From: Methylocapsa sp. D3K7
Lineage (GTDB): Bacteria > Pseudomonadota > Alphaproteobacteria > Rhizobiales > Beijerinckiaceae
Assembly (NCBI RefSeq): GCF_029855125.1
Contig: NZ_CP123229.1
Coordinates: 2,710,501 to 2,774,500 of the forward strand
Length of the DNA stretch: 64,000 nt
Direction: 5' to 3'
Shown in pieces: positions 7,729 to 16,838 of this stretch. The notes below the pieces were generated by a model. The model was given only the letters and a program-made list of their open reading frames with translations, made no database searches and was not told where the DNA came from. The translations under genes and the position numbers were made by a program. How positions within the stretch are numbered: the stretch's first letter is position 1; every line of letters starts with the position of its first letter.

Positions 7729-8922
7729 TCACATGCCGGCCAATTTGCTAAGGACCCTTTGGACCAGCTCCGCAATGGGATACTTGAACAGAAGTAGCGG
7801 CAACATCGGCAGCAACGCAGCGATCACGGCAGTTATCATCAGACGCGTGCTCACCGGGATCCAGCGCATATTGCGCACGATTCCGACGCTGTTGGACAAA
7901 TCAGCCAGTGACTGCAAATCGGCTGTGCCCAACAAGGGATCCGTCGGAATAGCGGACGTGTTCAGCCATTTCTTCTCAAAGTCGTTCACGTAACGCGCCG
8001 CAAAGACGATATAGTCGCTCAAACCCTTCTCCTGGCAGGCCCTAAGCCTGAAGGCGAAGACGCACGGGGGCAGAAGTATCAACGCCAAGTCCAGGATAAG
8101 AGTGACCATAAGCGCGGGGTAGACCACCTCGAAGAGCGCCCTCCCCGAGGAAATTTCCTCAGCGAAAGATGCGGACACAAGTATCGATATCGCCAGCACC
8201 AAGGCGGTAAAATGGCTCTGCACAACTTCCAGATATCCGAGCCCCGCGGCAGCGTCGGGATGAATCGGCACGAGGTGGAGATCCAGTTTCGCCAAACGCC
8301 AGAGGAAGCGGCACCAGAGGGCGATTCGCCAAATCCAGCGAAACATCAGAAAGCGAAAAAGCGGCAGGCAAACGATCCAATACCACAGACCTGCTAAGGG
8401 AACATCGCTTAGGGTTCGGGCCGGCTCGAGCGCCGCCGTTTTTCCCGAAATGTGCAACTGCGCGGCAAACAACGAAATCAGCACGGCAGCCAACAGGCAC
8501 ATTGCTTCTGGCAGCCAAGCGTCTTTCCATCGGACTGTACGTGCGATTTCGAAATTTAGGGCCGGCAGCATGTTGCCGGGTACCACCCCGGAACGCACGA
8601 TCGTGCTGACAAAGTCCTCCAACCGCGGGTCCAATGACGATTCGCACAAGAAGAGCAGCGGAATGACCACCAACAAGCGAACATGCCCGGCGATCATCGA
8701 AAGCGAAAACAACCTGTCACTGACGCCCTCGATGAGTGCTAACGCCAGAAAGATTGACCACAAGAACAAACCCAGGGCCAGCCCCAGCGCCACCGTGTTC
8801 GTTTCTCTGCGTACGAGGCCCAAGCGCCGTCCCAGTTGGTGAAGCGGGCCACCGAGTAGTGAGAATTTCTCAAGTCTTCCAGGTTCTTCCATACTTCGTG
8901 ACTCGACTGCCAACGAACTCAT
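7729..8922 (-). CDS. Polytopic inner-membrane protein (hypothetical)
   Basis: 397 residues from the ATG at 8922, chosen because AAGGA lies seven bases upstream; the open frame continues to 9054. Several membrane segments are visible: ALGLALGLFLWSIFLALALI, a stretch ending VVIPLLFLCES, AMCLLAAVLISLFAAQL, a segment around LAGLWYWIVCLPLFRFLMF, VLAISILVSASFA, LILDLALILLPP and a final AVIAALLPMLPLLLF. Between them lies a conserved-looking HPDAAAGLGYLEVVQ segment. I recall such proteins as uncharacterised membrane proteins of several hundred residues. Function unknown. Convergent with the porin gene. Confidence 0.7.
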   Translation of the reverse strand: MSSLAVESRSMEEPGRLEKFSLLGGPLHQLGRRLGLVRRETNTVALGLALGLFLWSIFLALALIEGVSDRLFSLSMIAGHVRLLVVIPLLFLCESSLDPRLEDFVSTIVRSGVVPGNMLPALNFEIARTVRWKDAWLPEAMCLLAAVLISLFAAQLHISGKTAALEPARTLSDVPLAGLWYWIVCLPLFRFLMFRWIWRIALWCRFLWRLAKLDLHLVPIHPDAAAGLGYLEVVQSHFTALVLAISILVSASFAEEISSGRALFEVVYPALMVTLILDLALILLPPCVFAFRLRACQEKGLSDYIVFAARYVNDFEKKWLNTSAIPTDPLLGTADLQSLADLSNSVGIVRNMRWIPVSTRLMITAVIAALLPMLPLLLFKYPIAELVQRVLSKLAGM

Positions 8923-9377
8923 GTTTTTCCTTCGTGACTTGACGCGTCGTCTGAACGGTTTCCCGCCAATGATAAAGGACCTCCTGCCGAAGGCGTCTGC
9001 GTGCTCCTCAAACGCGGCGGGAGCCACACGCAAATCGAGCGTCCGCGTCGCCAAGATAACGCATGTTATCCCATGTGCTTCGCGGCACGTCCAATAATCT
9101 GCACTGGGGACGATGATGACGGCTGCGCCTTAACGGATAATGATCCGACCCGTCGCGTATCATTGGGCAAATGGAATGTGCTTGCGCGGCTAGTGCCAGG
9201 GATCGGCGTTCACCCGGAGAACCCCTGGTAACTATTGATGCATGCCAACGTAGGTTTCCTGAGCAAGATTCGAGCATTCGCTTGTGCCGTGCAGCAAAAC
9301 CTAAAAGTTCGCATGGAACCTTCGTACCCGTTTCTAGTTACACTAAGTGTATCTCGGCTAAATTTTGGGAGGCTTCG
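8923..9377. other. Intergenic stretch without a convincing gene
   Basis: The bases between the membrane protein start and the Tat-signal protein hold overlapping short frames on both strands with arginine-rich, non-conserved products. I see no hairpin with a U-run and no recognised regulatory motif. Confidence 0.4.
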
Positions 9378-9662
9378 GTGGAACGACGCGCTTTCTTGAA
9401 ACTTCTCTGTATTGGAGCGGGTGTGGTGGCAGTTGCGGCGCCCGCGGAGGCTCTCACTTCATTTGCGCCACTCGCCGCGCCGGGCCGTGATCCGGAGCTT
9501 GCACCGCAGTCGGGCGTCGCCACCTCGAAAGACATGGAAAGCACGCAAGTCGAGAAGGCATGGTATGGTCATTGGCGTCGGGTTAATCGGCGTCATTGGC
9601 GCCGGGTCCGTCGCGTTAATCGGCGCCATTGGCGTCGGGTCGGTCGGCGCTATTATTGGTGA
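9378..9662 (+). CDS. Small Tat-signal protein with basic aromatic repeats
   Basis: 94 residues from GTG at 9378, with GGGAGG about 9 bases upstream. It starts with ERRAFLKLLCIGAGVVAVAA, a twin-arginine signal (RRAFLK) with a hydrophobic core, so the product should be exported by the Tat pathway. The C-terminal 35 residues repeat NRRHWRRV and end RRYYW, giving a very basic, tryptophan-rich tail. Similar short RR-signal proteins with HWRR repeats occur in Rhizobiales as hypothetical proteins; the role is unknown. The repeats are visible in the DNA as copies of CGGCGYCATTGGCG. Confidence 0.6.
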   Translation: MERRAFLKLLCIGAGVVAVAAPAEALTSFAPLAAPGRDPELAPQSGVATSKDMESTQVEKAWYGHWRRVNRRHWRRVRRVNRRHWRRVGRRYYW

Positions 9663-9784
9663 TCGCGGCCACGGAATCCGGGTCGATCATCATTTGTTAA
9701 GGCGATGAAATTGACGCTACTAAAAAAGCTGCTCGCATCGGCGCTCGACGTCGCGGTCCGGCGTGAAGTATGGGAGCGCACGCA

Positions 9785-10192
9785 ATGGCAACAGCCGGAT
9801 TGACCACCATACCGAGCAGCTTTGGGCCGAAGGACACAGCGGACCGGCTCGAGGCCGAGATCAAGGCCAAGGGCATGACCGTGTTCGCGCGAATCGATCA
9901 TGCGTCGGGGGCGGCGGAGGCGGGTTTGCCGCTGCGGCCCACCGAGCTCTTGATTTTCGGCAATGCCAAAGCGGGGACGCCGCTCATGCAGGCCAGCCAG
10001 GCCACCGGCATCGATTTGCCCTTGAAAGCGCTGGTTTTCGAGGATGCGGCGAGCAACGTCTGGCTGGCCTACAATGATCCGCGCTGGATCGCGCAACGGC
10101 ACGGACTCGCCGCTGCGGACATCCCGGCGGCCGTTGATGCCATGGCCGCCGCGCTCCATGCCGTTGCAGCCAAAGCAACGAAAACGCCCTAA
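9785..10192 (+). CDS. DUF302 family protein
   Basis: 135 residues from the ATG at 9785. It has the DUF302 layout: an opening SFGPKDTADRLEAEIKAKGM helix, then FARIDHASGAAEAG and LLIFGNAKAGTPLMQAS (the conserved FGNP/A-x2-GTPLM signature), and a final strand with PLKALVFEDAASNVWLAYND. The family is small and cytoplasmic or periplasmic, of unknown role. Its stop at 10190-10192 is in the same frame as the following glycosyltransferase-like gene. Confidence 0.85.
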   Translation: MATAGLTTIPSSFGPKDTADRLEAEIKAKGMTVFARIDHASGAAEAGLPLRPTELLIFGNAKAGTPLMQASQATGIDLPLKALVFEDAASNVWLAYNDPRWIAQRHGLAAADIPAAVDAMAAALHAVAAKATKTP

Positions 10193-10219
10193 TCGAAGCC
10201 GGCTTCACTGGCGCAAGAT

Positions 10220-11665
10220 TTGCTCCTTCTTGATGCCGCGTCCATGCGGCGAGTGGCGCGCGGCCCTTTTGTCGCAAAGACGACGAGCGGTTTGGCTGGC
10301 GCGATGAAGTCCTTCCACCGAAGCCGCGAAATGTGTGAATGGGACGACTTCGCCCAGGACGCGCAGTCGATGCGCGCTCGTCTCGCGGAAGGGTTGGCAG
10401 GTCAGCTTTCTCCGTTCCAGTTTTTGACAGTGCCCGGCGTCAGTGCCCGGGAGCAGCGGGACTGTTCCGAGCTTTGGACAAAGGATCGCCGCGCGCGGAG
10501 TGTTGCGATCCGCAACGATCTTGCTTTTTGTTTCGATGATGCCGCGCGCGAAAAAATTCGCATCGGCTATCTCTCGAACGATTTTCAGGATCATGCGACG
10601 CTGTTGCTGCTGATCGAGATGTTCGAGGCGCATGACCGGGCGCATTTCGAGCTGCATGGGTTTTCCTTCGGCGCCGATGACGGCAAAGCGATGCGCCGCC
10701 GCCTTAACGACGCTTTTCACACGGTGCATGATGTGTCGGTGATGAGCGACGTCGCGGCGGCGCGCGCCATCCATGCCGCGAACATCGATATTTTGGTCGA
10801 TCTCAAGGGATTTACGCAAGGGGCGCGGACCGGCATCCTGATGCTGCATCCCGCGCCCATTCAAGTGAATTATCTCGGCTATCCCGGAACCTTGGGCAGC
10901 GGCATCTGCGACTATATCGTCACCGACTCCTATATGACGCCGATGGAGGACGCAGCCGATTATTCGGAAGCCTTCGCCTATATGCCGCATTCCTATCAGC
11001 CGCATGGACGGACGGGCACGATTGGCCGCAGGCCGTCGCGATCGGAGGCTGGCTTACCTGACACGGGCTTCGTGTTTTGCTGCTTCAATCAGGCGTTCAA
11101 ATTGACGCCACCGGTTTTCGATCTCTGGTGCCGCATCCTCGAGGCGACGCCAGGAAGCGTGCTTTGGCTGCTCGCCGCGGAGCGAGCCGAAGGCAATTTG
11201 CGCGGCGAGGCGCTGCGGCGCGGGATTGCCATGAGCCGCCTCGTCTTCGCCCCCGATGTGGGGCAGAGCGATCATCTCGGCCGGCTCCAGCTCGCCGATT
11301 TGGTGCTCGATACGGCGCCCTATGGCGCGCATACCACGGCAAGCGACGCGCTGTTTGCCGGCGTGCCGGTTGTGACCCAGGCTGGCGACACCTTTGCCTC
11401 GCGCGTTGCCGGGAGTCTTCTGCACGCCGTCGGCCTTCCGGAATTGATCGCCGCGAATGCGGAGGACTATGTCACCCTGGCGGCGGGGCTCGCCGCCGGC
11501 CCGGCCCAGCTCAACGCATTGAAGGCAAAACTCCAGCGCGAACGGCTGACCGCGCCTTTGTTCAATGTGGCCGCCTATACAAGCGCGCTGGAAGATCTCT
11601 ACGAAACCATGTGGAGCCGCCGCATCAAGGATGCATGTAGCCCAATATGGGCTGCGGTGAAGTGA
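10220..11665 (+). CDS. O-GlcNAc-transferase-like (GT41/SPINDLY) protein lacking TPRs
   Basis: Up to 481 residues (TTG at 10220; ATGs at 10244 and 10304 are alternatives). From about residue 37 it has the GT41 catalytic region: EMCEWDDFAQD, IRIGYLSNDFQDHATLLLL, HAANIDILVDLKGFTQGAR, IQVNYLGYPGTLGSG, FCCFNQAFKLTPPVFDLW, and LADLVLDTAPYGAHTTASDAL followed by GVPVVT. These enzymes transfer a sugar from a nucleotide sugar to protein Ser/Thr. The tetratricopeptide array that normally comes before the catalytic part is missing; what lies upstream in the same frame is the unrelated DUF302 gene and a stop. It is either truncated or a stand-alone catalytic form. Confidence 0.8.
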   Translation: MLLLDAASMRRVARGPFVAKTTSGLAGAMKSFHRSREMCEWDDFAQDAQSMRARLAEGLAGQLSPFQFLTVPGVSAREQRDCSELWTKDRRARSVAIRNDLAFCFDDAAREKIRIGYLSNDFQDHATLLLLIEMFEAHDRAHFELHGFSFGADDGKAMRRRLNDAFHTVHDVSVMSDVAAARAIHAANIDILVDLKGFTQGARTGILMLHPAPIQVNYLGYPGTLGSGICDYIVTDSYMTPMEDAADYSEAFAYMPHSYQPHGRTGTIGRRPSRSEAGLPDTGFVFCCFNQAFKLTPPVFDLWCRILEATPGSVLWLLAAERAEGNLRGEALRRGIAMSRLVFAPDVGQSDHLGRLQLADLVLDTAPYGAHTTASDALFAGVPVVTQAGDTFASRVAGSLLHAVGLPELIAANAEDYVTLAAGLAAGPAQLNALKAKLQRERLTAPLFNVAAYTSALEDLYETMWSRRIKDACSPIWAAVK

Positions 11666-11808
11666 GCTTCTGCGCCCCTAAAGCACCATCGTCATCCGCG
11701 CCTTTCGTATGATCGTAATCAATTCTGCACAAAACCTACACATGGCCTGTCTAAGGGTCGTGCGGCTCCGCGCGCTTCGCGCAACAATGGCCATCTAGGG
11801 GGATATTC

Positions 11809-12906
11809 TTGAAAAGGCTTCTGCTTTCAACCGCGTTGCTTTCCGCAACGCTGACCGCCGGTCATTTGGCCATCGCTGACGAACGTCATGACAACAACAA
11901 GCTGACGGTCGCCGTCTTTGGCGATTGGCCTTACAATCAAAATCTGCTGACCAATGCGCCGCTTCTGATCAACTCGATTAACGCTGATTCAGATGTCAGC
12001 CAAGTAATCCATGTTGGGGACATTCATTCCGGCAGCTTTCCCTGCACGAGCGCCGGCATTCTGCCCCCGATCTCCACATCAAATCCGGGCTGGAATCAGG
12101 CGATCTATTATAATTTCCAGCAGTTCAAGGTGCCGTTCGTCTACACACTGGGTGACAACGAATGGACCGACTGCCACAAGACCAAGGAATTCAAAAGCGG
12201 CGCGCCGCTCAATGAATTGGCGAGTGTGCGGGGTCTGTTTTTCGCAAGGCCTGGCAAGACTCTCGGGCTCGAAGAGAAAGACGTGTTAAGTCAGTCAAAA
12301 TATTTCGATCCAGCCTTTCCCGCTGATGCCCAGTTTGTCGAAAACGTAATCTGGGAAGATGCGAAAGTGGTGTTCGTGACCGTGAACTTGCCGGGCTCGA
12401 ACAACGATACCGTGCCTTGGACAAATGGCTTCGAGAATCCGGCCGCTCAGGCGCAAGAAGTCGCCGATCGTACTGCCGCCGATATCCGGTGGCTGCAAGC
12501 CGCCTTCAAACTGGCGGCGACGGCACATGCGAAAGCCGTCGTTATTGCTCTGCAAGCCGATATGTGGGATCCGTCCGCCCTCGTTGCCGGCGGCGATGGG
12601 CTCTCCGCTTATACGCCCTTCGTGCAGCAATTGGCGACTTCCAGCATTAAGTTTGGCTTGCCTGTGCTTCTCCTCAATGGGGACTCGCATCTCTTCGAGG
12701 TGGATCACCCGCTCGCGGTTCCAACCAGTGCCACGGGCTTGATCCATAACACACCGCCTGTGCCGAATTTGACGCGCATCACAGTGCAAGGCTCGACGAA
12801 CAAGCCGGGCGAGTGGCTGCGCCTGACCATCGATACCCGCATGCCTGGCGTTTTCAGCTGGAAGAACGTTCCCTATTGCAACGATCCGCTGACCAGCTGC
12901 CAATAA
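11809..12906 (+). CDS. Secreted calcineurin-like phosphoesterase
   Basis: 365 residues from TTG at 11809, with GGGGGAT upstream. The N-terminus is a signal peptide (MKRLLLSTALLSATLTAGHLAIA). The metallophosphoesterase motifs are visible: VAVFGDWPY (first Asp), VIHVGDIHSG (GD), YTLGDNEWTDC (GDNE), and LLLNGDSHLF (GDSH). The product should be a periplasmic two-metal phosphatase or phosphodiesterase. Four cysteines (in FPCTS, TDCHK, YCNDPLTSCQ) could form disulfides. A strong terminator follows. Substrate unknown. Confidence 0.8.
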   Translation: MKRLLLSTALLSATLTAGHLAIADERHDNNKLTVAVFGDWPYNQNLLTNAPLLINSINADSDVSQVIHVGDIHSGSFPCTSAGILPPISTSNPGWNQAIYYNFQQFKVPFVYTLGDNEWTDCHKTKEFKSGAPLNELASVRGLFFARPGKTLGLEEKDVLSQSKYFDPAFPADAQFVENVIWEDAKVVFVTVNLPGSNNDTVPWTNGFENPAAQAQEVADRTAADIRWLQAAFKLAATAHAKAVVIALQADMWDPSALVAGGDGLSAYTPFVQQLATSSIKFGLPVLLLNGDSHLFEVDHPLAVPTSATGLIHNTPPVPNLTRITVQGSTNKPGEWLRLTIDTRMPGVFSWKNVPYCNDPLTSCQ

Positions 12907-12919
12907 CGGAAAACTTGGA

Positions 12920-12956
12920 CAGATCCGTTTTCAAAAGCGGATCTGCCTTCTTTTTT
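12920..12956 (+). terminator. Rho-independent terminator
   Basis: The 8-bp stem CAGATCCG (12920-12927) / CGGATCTG (12938-12945) is followed by CCTTC and six Ts ending at 12956. It comes right after the phosphoesterase gene and reaches the 3' end of the convergent serine hydrolase gene. Confidence 0.85.
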
Positions 12957-14074
12957 CAGCGCGTCACGAGATCGGCGATCATTCCGTTGGCGGCTGCGGT
13001 GAGGGCGAAAAACATGGCGAAATCGACGCGGTTGACGGCGACGAAGAGACCCACATCGCGGCCCGGTGCGAAAGCGATATAGCTCATGAAACCAGCGCCG
13101 CCGCCGCTTTTGGCGATAACCGTTGGATGGATGCCTTGCGCCGCGACGGAGACCCAGCCGAGCCCGAGGCCAGCCATAGGTCCCGCGTCGTCGAAGCCGA
13201 TCGCCGCCTTCAACGCCTGGCGCTGGCGATAGATGGCATGGCTCATGGCCAGCGGCCCGTCGGTGTCCTCGATGTTGTGGCGCAGCCAGCGAGCCATGTC
13301 ATTGCCGGTGCTGTAAAGGCCGCCGCTGCCGTCCGTGGCATGGGTATCGACGCAAGGGCCGGTGCCGCCAAGGCCACTGCCGGTCATGAGCCGGGCGCAT
13401 TGCTCAGGCGTTGGCGAAAAGCCGGTGTCCGCCATGCCGAGCGGGATTGTCACGCGCGCCCGCAAAAGATCGGGATAAGACTGCCCAGCGGCGGTTTCGA
13501 TGGCGTCGGCGAGGACATCGAAACTCACATTGGAATAGGAGGCGACGCTGCCGGGTTCCCAGGGGAGTTTGTAGCCTGGGAGCCATTTCCAGCGATCCGC
13601 CCGCGTCGGCCAGGCGCGCGCGAACACGCCGTCCGGCACGTCGCCCATCTCGCGCGGCAGGGCGGCGGTATGGGTCGCGAGATCCAGCAGTGTCACTGGG
13701 CGAGTGCCGAATGTGGGCAGTTTCGTTTTGCCCGCGTAGCGCTGCAGCGGATCGGTAAGGGCGAGCTTGCCGTCGGCGGCGAGCGAGGCCAGCACCTCGG
13801 TGGTGAAGACTTTGGTGATAGAGTTCAGACGCAGAAGGCTGTTGCCGTCCGGCGTGTGATTGTTGCCCTTCTCGGTTTCCCCATAGCCGAGCACGATGCT
13901 GTGGCCGCCGCGCACGAGGACAAGGACCATGCCCGGAGCGCCCGACATCATGAACATGACGGGACCGCCGAGATCGGTCACTGCGGCGAGGACCGGGTCG
14001 GCCGCAGCCGGATCGGCGCGGGTCGGTGCCGATGCTATGAGCGCGAAGATCAGCGAGAAGACAATGTGCCTCAT
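12956..14074 (-). CDS. Beta-lactamase-family serine hydrolase (AmpH-like DD-carboxypeptidase/endopeptidase)
   Basis: 372 residues with a signal peptide (MRHIVFSLIFALIASAPTRA). The penicillin-binding fold motifs are visible: S85-I-T-K88, Y180-S-N and K-S-G in VIAKSGGGAGF. The sequence between them (LLDLATHTAALPRE, YSNVSFDVLADAIE, GSGGLYSTGNDMARWL) is typical of class C-like esterases and the AmpH group, which trim peptidoglycan peptides in the periplasm. Its ATG overlaps the stop of the M17 aminopeptidase (ATGA), so the two form an operon. Confidence 0.85.
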   Translation of the reverse strand: MRHIVFSLIFALIASAPTRADPAAADPVLAAVTDLGGPVMFMMSGAPGMVLVLVRGGHSIVLGYGETEKGNNHTPDGNSLLRLNSITKVFTTEVLASLAADGKLALTDPLQRYAGKTKLPTFGTRPVTLLDLATHTAALPREMGDVPDGVFARAWPTRADRWKWLPGYKLPWEPGSVASYSNVSFDVLADAIETAAGQSYPDLLRARVTIPLGMADTGFSPTPEQCARLMTGSGLGGTGPCVDTHATDGSGGLYSTGNDMARWLRHNIEDTDGPLAMSHAIYRQRQALKAAIGFDDAGPMAGLGLGWVSVAAQGIHPTVIAKSGGGAGFMSYIAFAPGRDVGLFVAVNRVDFAMFFALTAAANGMIADLVTR

Positions 14075-15507
14075 GGAACTGTCTCCGCTGCTGATTTTTC
14101 CCAGTTGTCCGGCGTGCCCGCCGGAACGGTTGTTCCATAGCGTGCTTCGAGCAGATCATAAAGCAGCCGCGCCGCCTGGACTTCGCCGCCTTCCGGGCGG
14201 CCAGGCTTTGTTTTCGGGGTCCAAGCATAAATGTCGAAATGCACCCAGGACGCAGTGCGCTCGACGAAGCGGCGCAAGAACAGCGCCGCTGTGATCGAGC
14301 CCGCGAAAGGTCCGCCGGAAATATTGTTGAGGTCAGCGATCTTACTCTCAAGCAAGCTGTCGTAAGGGTCCCACAAAGGCAGCCGCCAGACGGGGTCCGC
14401 GGCGTCGGTGCCAAACCTCCCGATATCGGCGGCAAGCGCGTCATCCATCGTGTAGAATGGCGGCAAGTCAGGGCCGAGCGCGACCCGCGCCGCGCCTGTC
14501 AGAGTCGCGAAATCGATGAGAAGATCGGGCGACTCCTCGTCGGCCAGTGCCAGCGCGTCGGCAAGAATGAGCCGTCCCTCGGCGTCCGTGTTGCCGATTT
14601 CAATGGAGAGACCTTTGTGGCTCTCATAGACATCGCCCGGCCGGAATGCATTGGCGGAGATCGCGTTCTCGACGATCGGGATCAGCACCCGCAAGCGAAT
14701 GGGGAGTCCCGCCTCCATGATCATCGACGCCAATGCCAGTGCGGTGGCGGCGCCGCCCATATCTTTTTTCATGAGCAGCATGGCGGCGTCAGGTTTGATG
14801 TCGAGGCCACCCGAATCGAAACAGACGCCCTTGCCGACAAGGGTCACTTTCGGGGCCGATTCGTTGCCGAAGCTGAAATCGACCAGACGCGGCTCTTTTT
14901 CGGCGGCGCGCCCGACGGCGTGAATGAGCGGCAGATTTGCTTCGAGCAGGGCTTCGCCGCGTGTAACCCCGGCCTCGGCATGATGCTGCGCGGCGAGCGT
15001 TAAGGCGGCGGCTTCAAGCGTCTCGGGGTTCATATCGTTGGCGGGCGTGTTGATGAGATCGCGCCCGAGAATGACGCCGCGCGCGATGCGCTCGATCCGC
15101 GCGGCATCGACGCCATCAGGCGCACAAAGCCGCGGATGATCACCACTGCTGGTTTTGTAGCGATGGAAACGATAGGCCGAGAGGAGCCAAGAGAGCGCGG
15201 CAAGGGACGTATCATGCGGGCTGTTGGCGAAGCGGTAGAGGCCGGGCGGCAGCGACGCAGCCAGTTGGCCCGGAAGCAAAAAATCGCGGGTACGGGTCTC
15301 GACGCTTTCGATTGCAAAGAGGACAGCGGCGATCTCGCCATCTGGGCCGGGCAGGATTTGCGAGCGGCCGGGTTTTGGCTCGAAACCGCAGGCGCCCGCG
15401 AAACCTTGCGCGGATAGCGGGAGAGACTCGCGGATTCTTGGCCATGTCTCCTTGGTGACGAACCAGATGGGCACCGCAGCTTGGGCGGATTCAGACCGGA
15501 CCAGCAT
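14071..15507 (-). CDS. M17 leucyl aminopeptidase family protein
   Basis: 478 residues from the ATG at 15507, chosen because AGGAG lies upstream at the right distance; the open frame continues to 15654. The M17 signature NTDAEGRLILADAL is present, as are the metal-binding segments VGKGVCFDSGGLDIKP and LLMKKDMGGAATAL. These enzymes are cytoplasmic two-zinc exopeptidases. The N-terminal domain is divergent, as in the shorter PepA relatives of Alphaproteobacteria. The pairing with a peptidoglycan-trimming hydrolase suggests work on recycled cell-wall or dietary peptides, but that is inference. Confidence 0.9.
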   Translation of the reverse strand: MLVRSESAQAAVPIWFVTKETWPRIRESLPLSAQGFAGACGFEPKPGRSQILPGPDGEIAAVLFAIESVETRTRDFLLPGQLAASLPPGLYRFANSPHDTSLAALSWLLSAYRFHRYKTSSGDHPRLCAPDGVDAARIERIARGVILGRDLINTPANDMNPETLEAAALTLAAQHHAEAGVTRGEALLEANLPLIHAVGRAAEKEPRLVDFSFGNESAPKVTLVGKGVCFDSGGLDIKPDAAMLLMKKDMGGAATALALASMIMEAGLPIRLRVLIPIVENAISANAFRPGDVYESHKGLSIEIGNTDAEGRLILADALALADEESPDLLIDFATLTGAARVALGPDLPPFYTMDDALAADIGRFGTDAADPVWRLPLWDPYDSLLESKIADLNNISGGPFAGSITAALFLRRFVERTASWVHFDIYAWTPKTKPGRPEGGEVQAARLLYDLLEARYGTTVPAGTPDNWEKSAAETVP

Positions 15508-15620
15508 GGAAACTCCTAGAAAAACAGCAATTGGCGTAGCGTCAGCGCGACGCAAGCAAAGGGCAGGCTTAATAGCTGATTGGCTCTCGCGCAAACCGCA
15601 AATCGCAGCGCTCCGGGGGC

Positions 15621-16493
15621 ATGGCGGACCCAATGAACCTATGGCCTGACCCACGCCGCGATGAGTTTAAACAAAGCTGCCGCCCGGCCCGCGCCGCGGC
15701 CATCCTTTCGCGCGGGATGCTGCTTGTGGCCGCGCTCTGTTTGGCGGGCTGCCAGTCGACCGGCGAGCCGGATATCACGGGCGCGATCGGCGGTGCCTCC
15801 GAACCGGATCCGCGGCATGCGGCGGAGGACTGGGGACGCCGCTACGACCGCAGCCCAGATGATAAGGCGGTCGCGCTGAATTACGCGCGGGCGCTCCGAG
15901 ACTTGTCGGAACATGCGCAGGCGGCCGCGATTTTGCAGCGGCTTTCGATAAAATTTCCGCGCGACGTGGACGTGCTCGCGGCCTATGGCAAGGCGTTGGC
16001 GGATGCGGGACGGCCACGCGAGGCAGCGGAAGTCTTGGCGAATGCACATACGCCCGAGCGGCCGAATTGGTCGGTGCTGTCGGCGCAAGGCTCGGTCGCC
16101 GATCAACTCGGCGACCATGAGCGAGCCCAAGCCTATTATACGGCGGCGCTGAAAATCGTGCCGGCGCAGCCGCATGTTCTGTCCAATCTCGGGCTTTCCT
16201 ACGCGCTTTCCAAGAAATTGCCGGAGGCCGAAAAGGCATTGCAAGAAGCAGCGGCCGGGCCCGGCGCAGATCGGCCGGTGCGCCAAAATCTTGCTCTCGT
16301 GCTTGCGCTTGAAGGCAAATTTTCCAGCGCCGAGGAGGTGGCGCGGCGGGATCTCTCTCCTCAGGATGCAAGCACCAATGTGGCGGCGATCCGCCGGATG
16401 ATCGCCCAGTCGAACACCTGGAAGCAGATCCAGGCGCTCGACAGCAAGCCTGGTCCTGGCGCCAAGGCGCACATTGGCTTCATCCCTGAATAG
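15621..16493 (+). CDS. TPR lipoprotein, TadD-like
   Basis: Up to 290 residues; ATG at 15717 would begin directly at the signal sequence MLLVAALCLAGCQST, whose lipobox LAGC predicts a lipid-anchored protein. The rest is tetratricopeptide repeats (DDKAVALNYARALRDLSEHA, PHVLSNLGLSYALSKKLPEA), about five units. This is the layout of TadD, the pilotin-like part of the Flp pilus apparatus, but no other tad genes are in the window, so a general assembly role is as likely. It is divergent from the aminopeptidase, and the two starts lie within about 115 bases. Confidence 0.8.
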   Translation: MADPMNLWPDPRRDEFKQSCRPARAAAILSRGMLLVAALCLAGCQSTGEPDITGAIGGASEPDPRHAAEDWGRRYDRSPDDKAVALNYARALRDLSEHAQAAAILQRLSIKFPRDVDVLAAYGKALADAGRPREAAEVLANAHTPERPNWSVLSAQGSVADQLGDHERAQAYYTAALKIVPAQPHVLSNLGLSYALSKKLPEAEKALQEAAAGPGADRPVRQNLALVLALEGKFSSAEEVARRDLSPQDASTNVAAIRRMIAQSNTWKQIQALDSKPGPGAKAHIGFIPE

Positions 16494-16685
16494 CTGGTTC
16501 CGATACAAGTTTCAGCGAGTACAAAAAGTCAATTGGCTATAGGTTTATACTTAATAACGAGGCCTGATTTGTAGGATTGATACTTATAGCTGTTCCGCCA
16601 TAGCTTCATTGTTCCAAGTAATAACGTTAAATCGATTTGGGACTGATGCCATTTAAATACTTTAGATGGCCACACGCGAAGTTTG

Positions 16686-16713
16686 GCGGGCACCCGCAAG
16701 CCCGCTCTTTTTT
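16686..16713 (+). terminator. Rho-independent terminator, possible end of a small RNA
   Basis: Stem GCGGGC (16686-16691) / GCCCGC (16700-16705) with an 8-base loop, followed by TCTTTTTT. The upstream TPR gene ends 190 bases earlier and the DNA between is AT-rich, so the hairpin could end either that mRNA or an independent small RNA from about 16500-16713. Confidence 0.7.
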
Positions 16714-16726
16714 GGAAGGGAAAGGC

Positions 16727-16810
16727 ATGCATCTCATTGATTTGATGAGCTGGTTCGACGAAGGATTTACGATGATCGCCCTCTATGTGATGCCGTGGAT
16801 CCTCAAATAG
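16727..16810 (+). CDS. 27-residue ORF with ribosome binding site
   Basis: ATG at 16727 is preceded by GGAAGGGAAAGG. The frame gives a hydrophobic peptide (MHLIDLMSWFDEGF, then IALYVMPWILK) and a stop at 16808-16810. A long hairpin follows at once. It is too short to recognise; a small membrane peptide is possible. Evidence is only the Shine-Dalgarno sequence and the flanking terminators. Confidence 0.4.
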   Translation: MHLIDLMSWFDEGFTMIALYVMPWILK

Positions 16811-16838
16811 CCTCTGGTTCTCCCAGCACGCAAACCTG

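Noticed and set aside
13127..14140. 337-residue open frame on the plus strand across the AmpH-like gene
   Set aside because: Shadow of the real gene on the other strand, which has a signal peptide and SxxK, YSN and KSG motifs.
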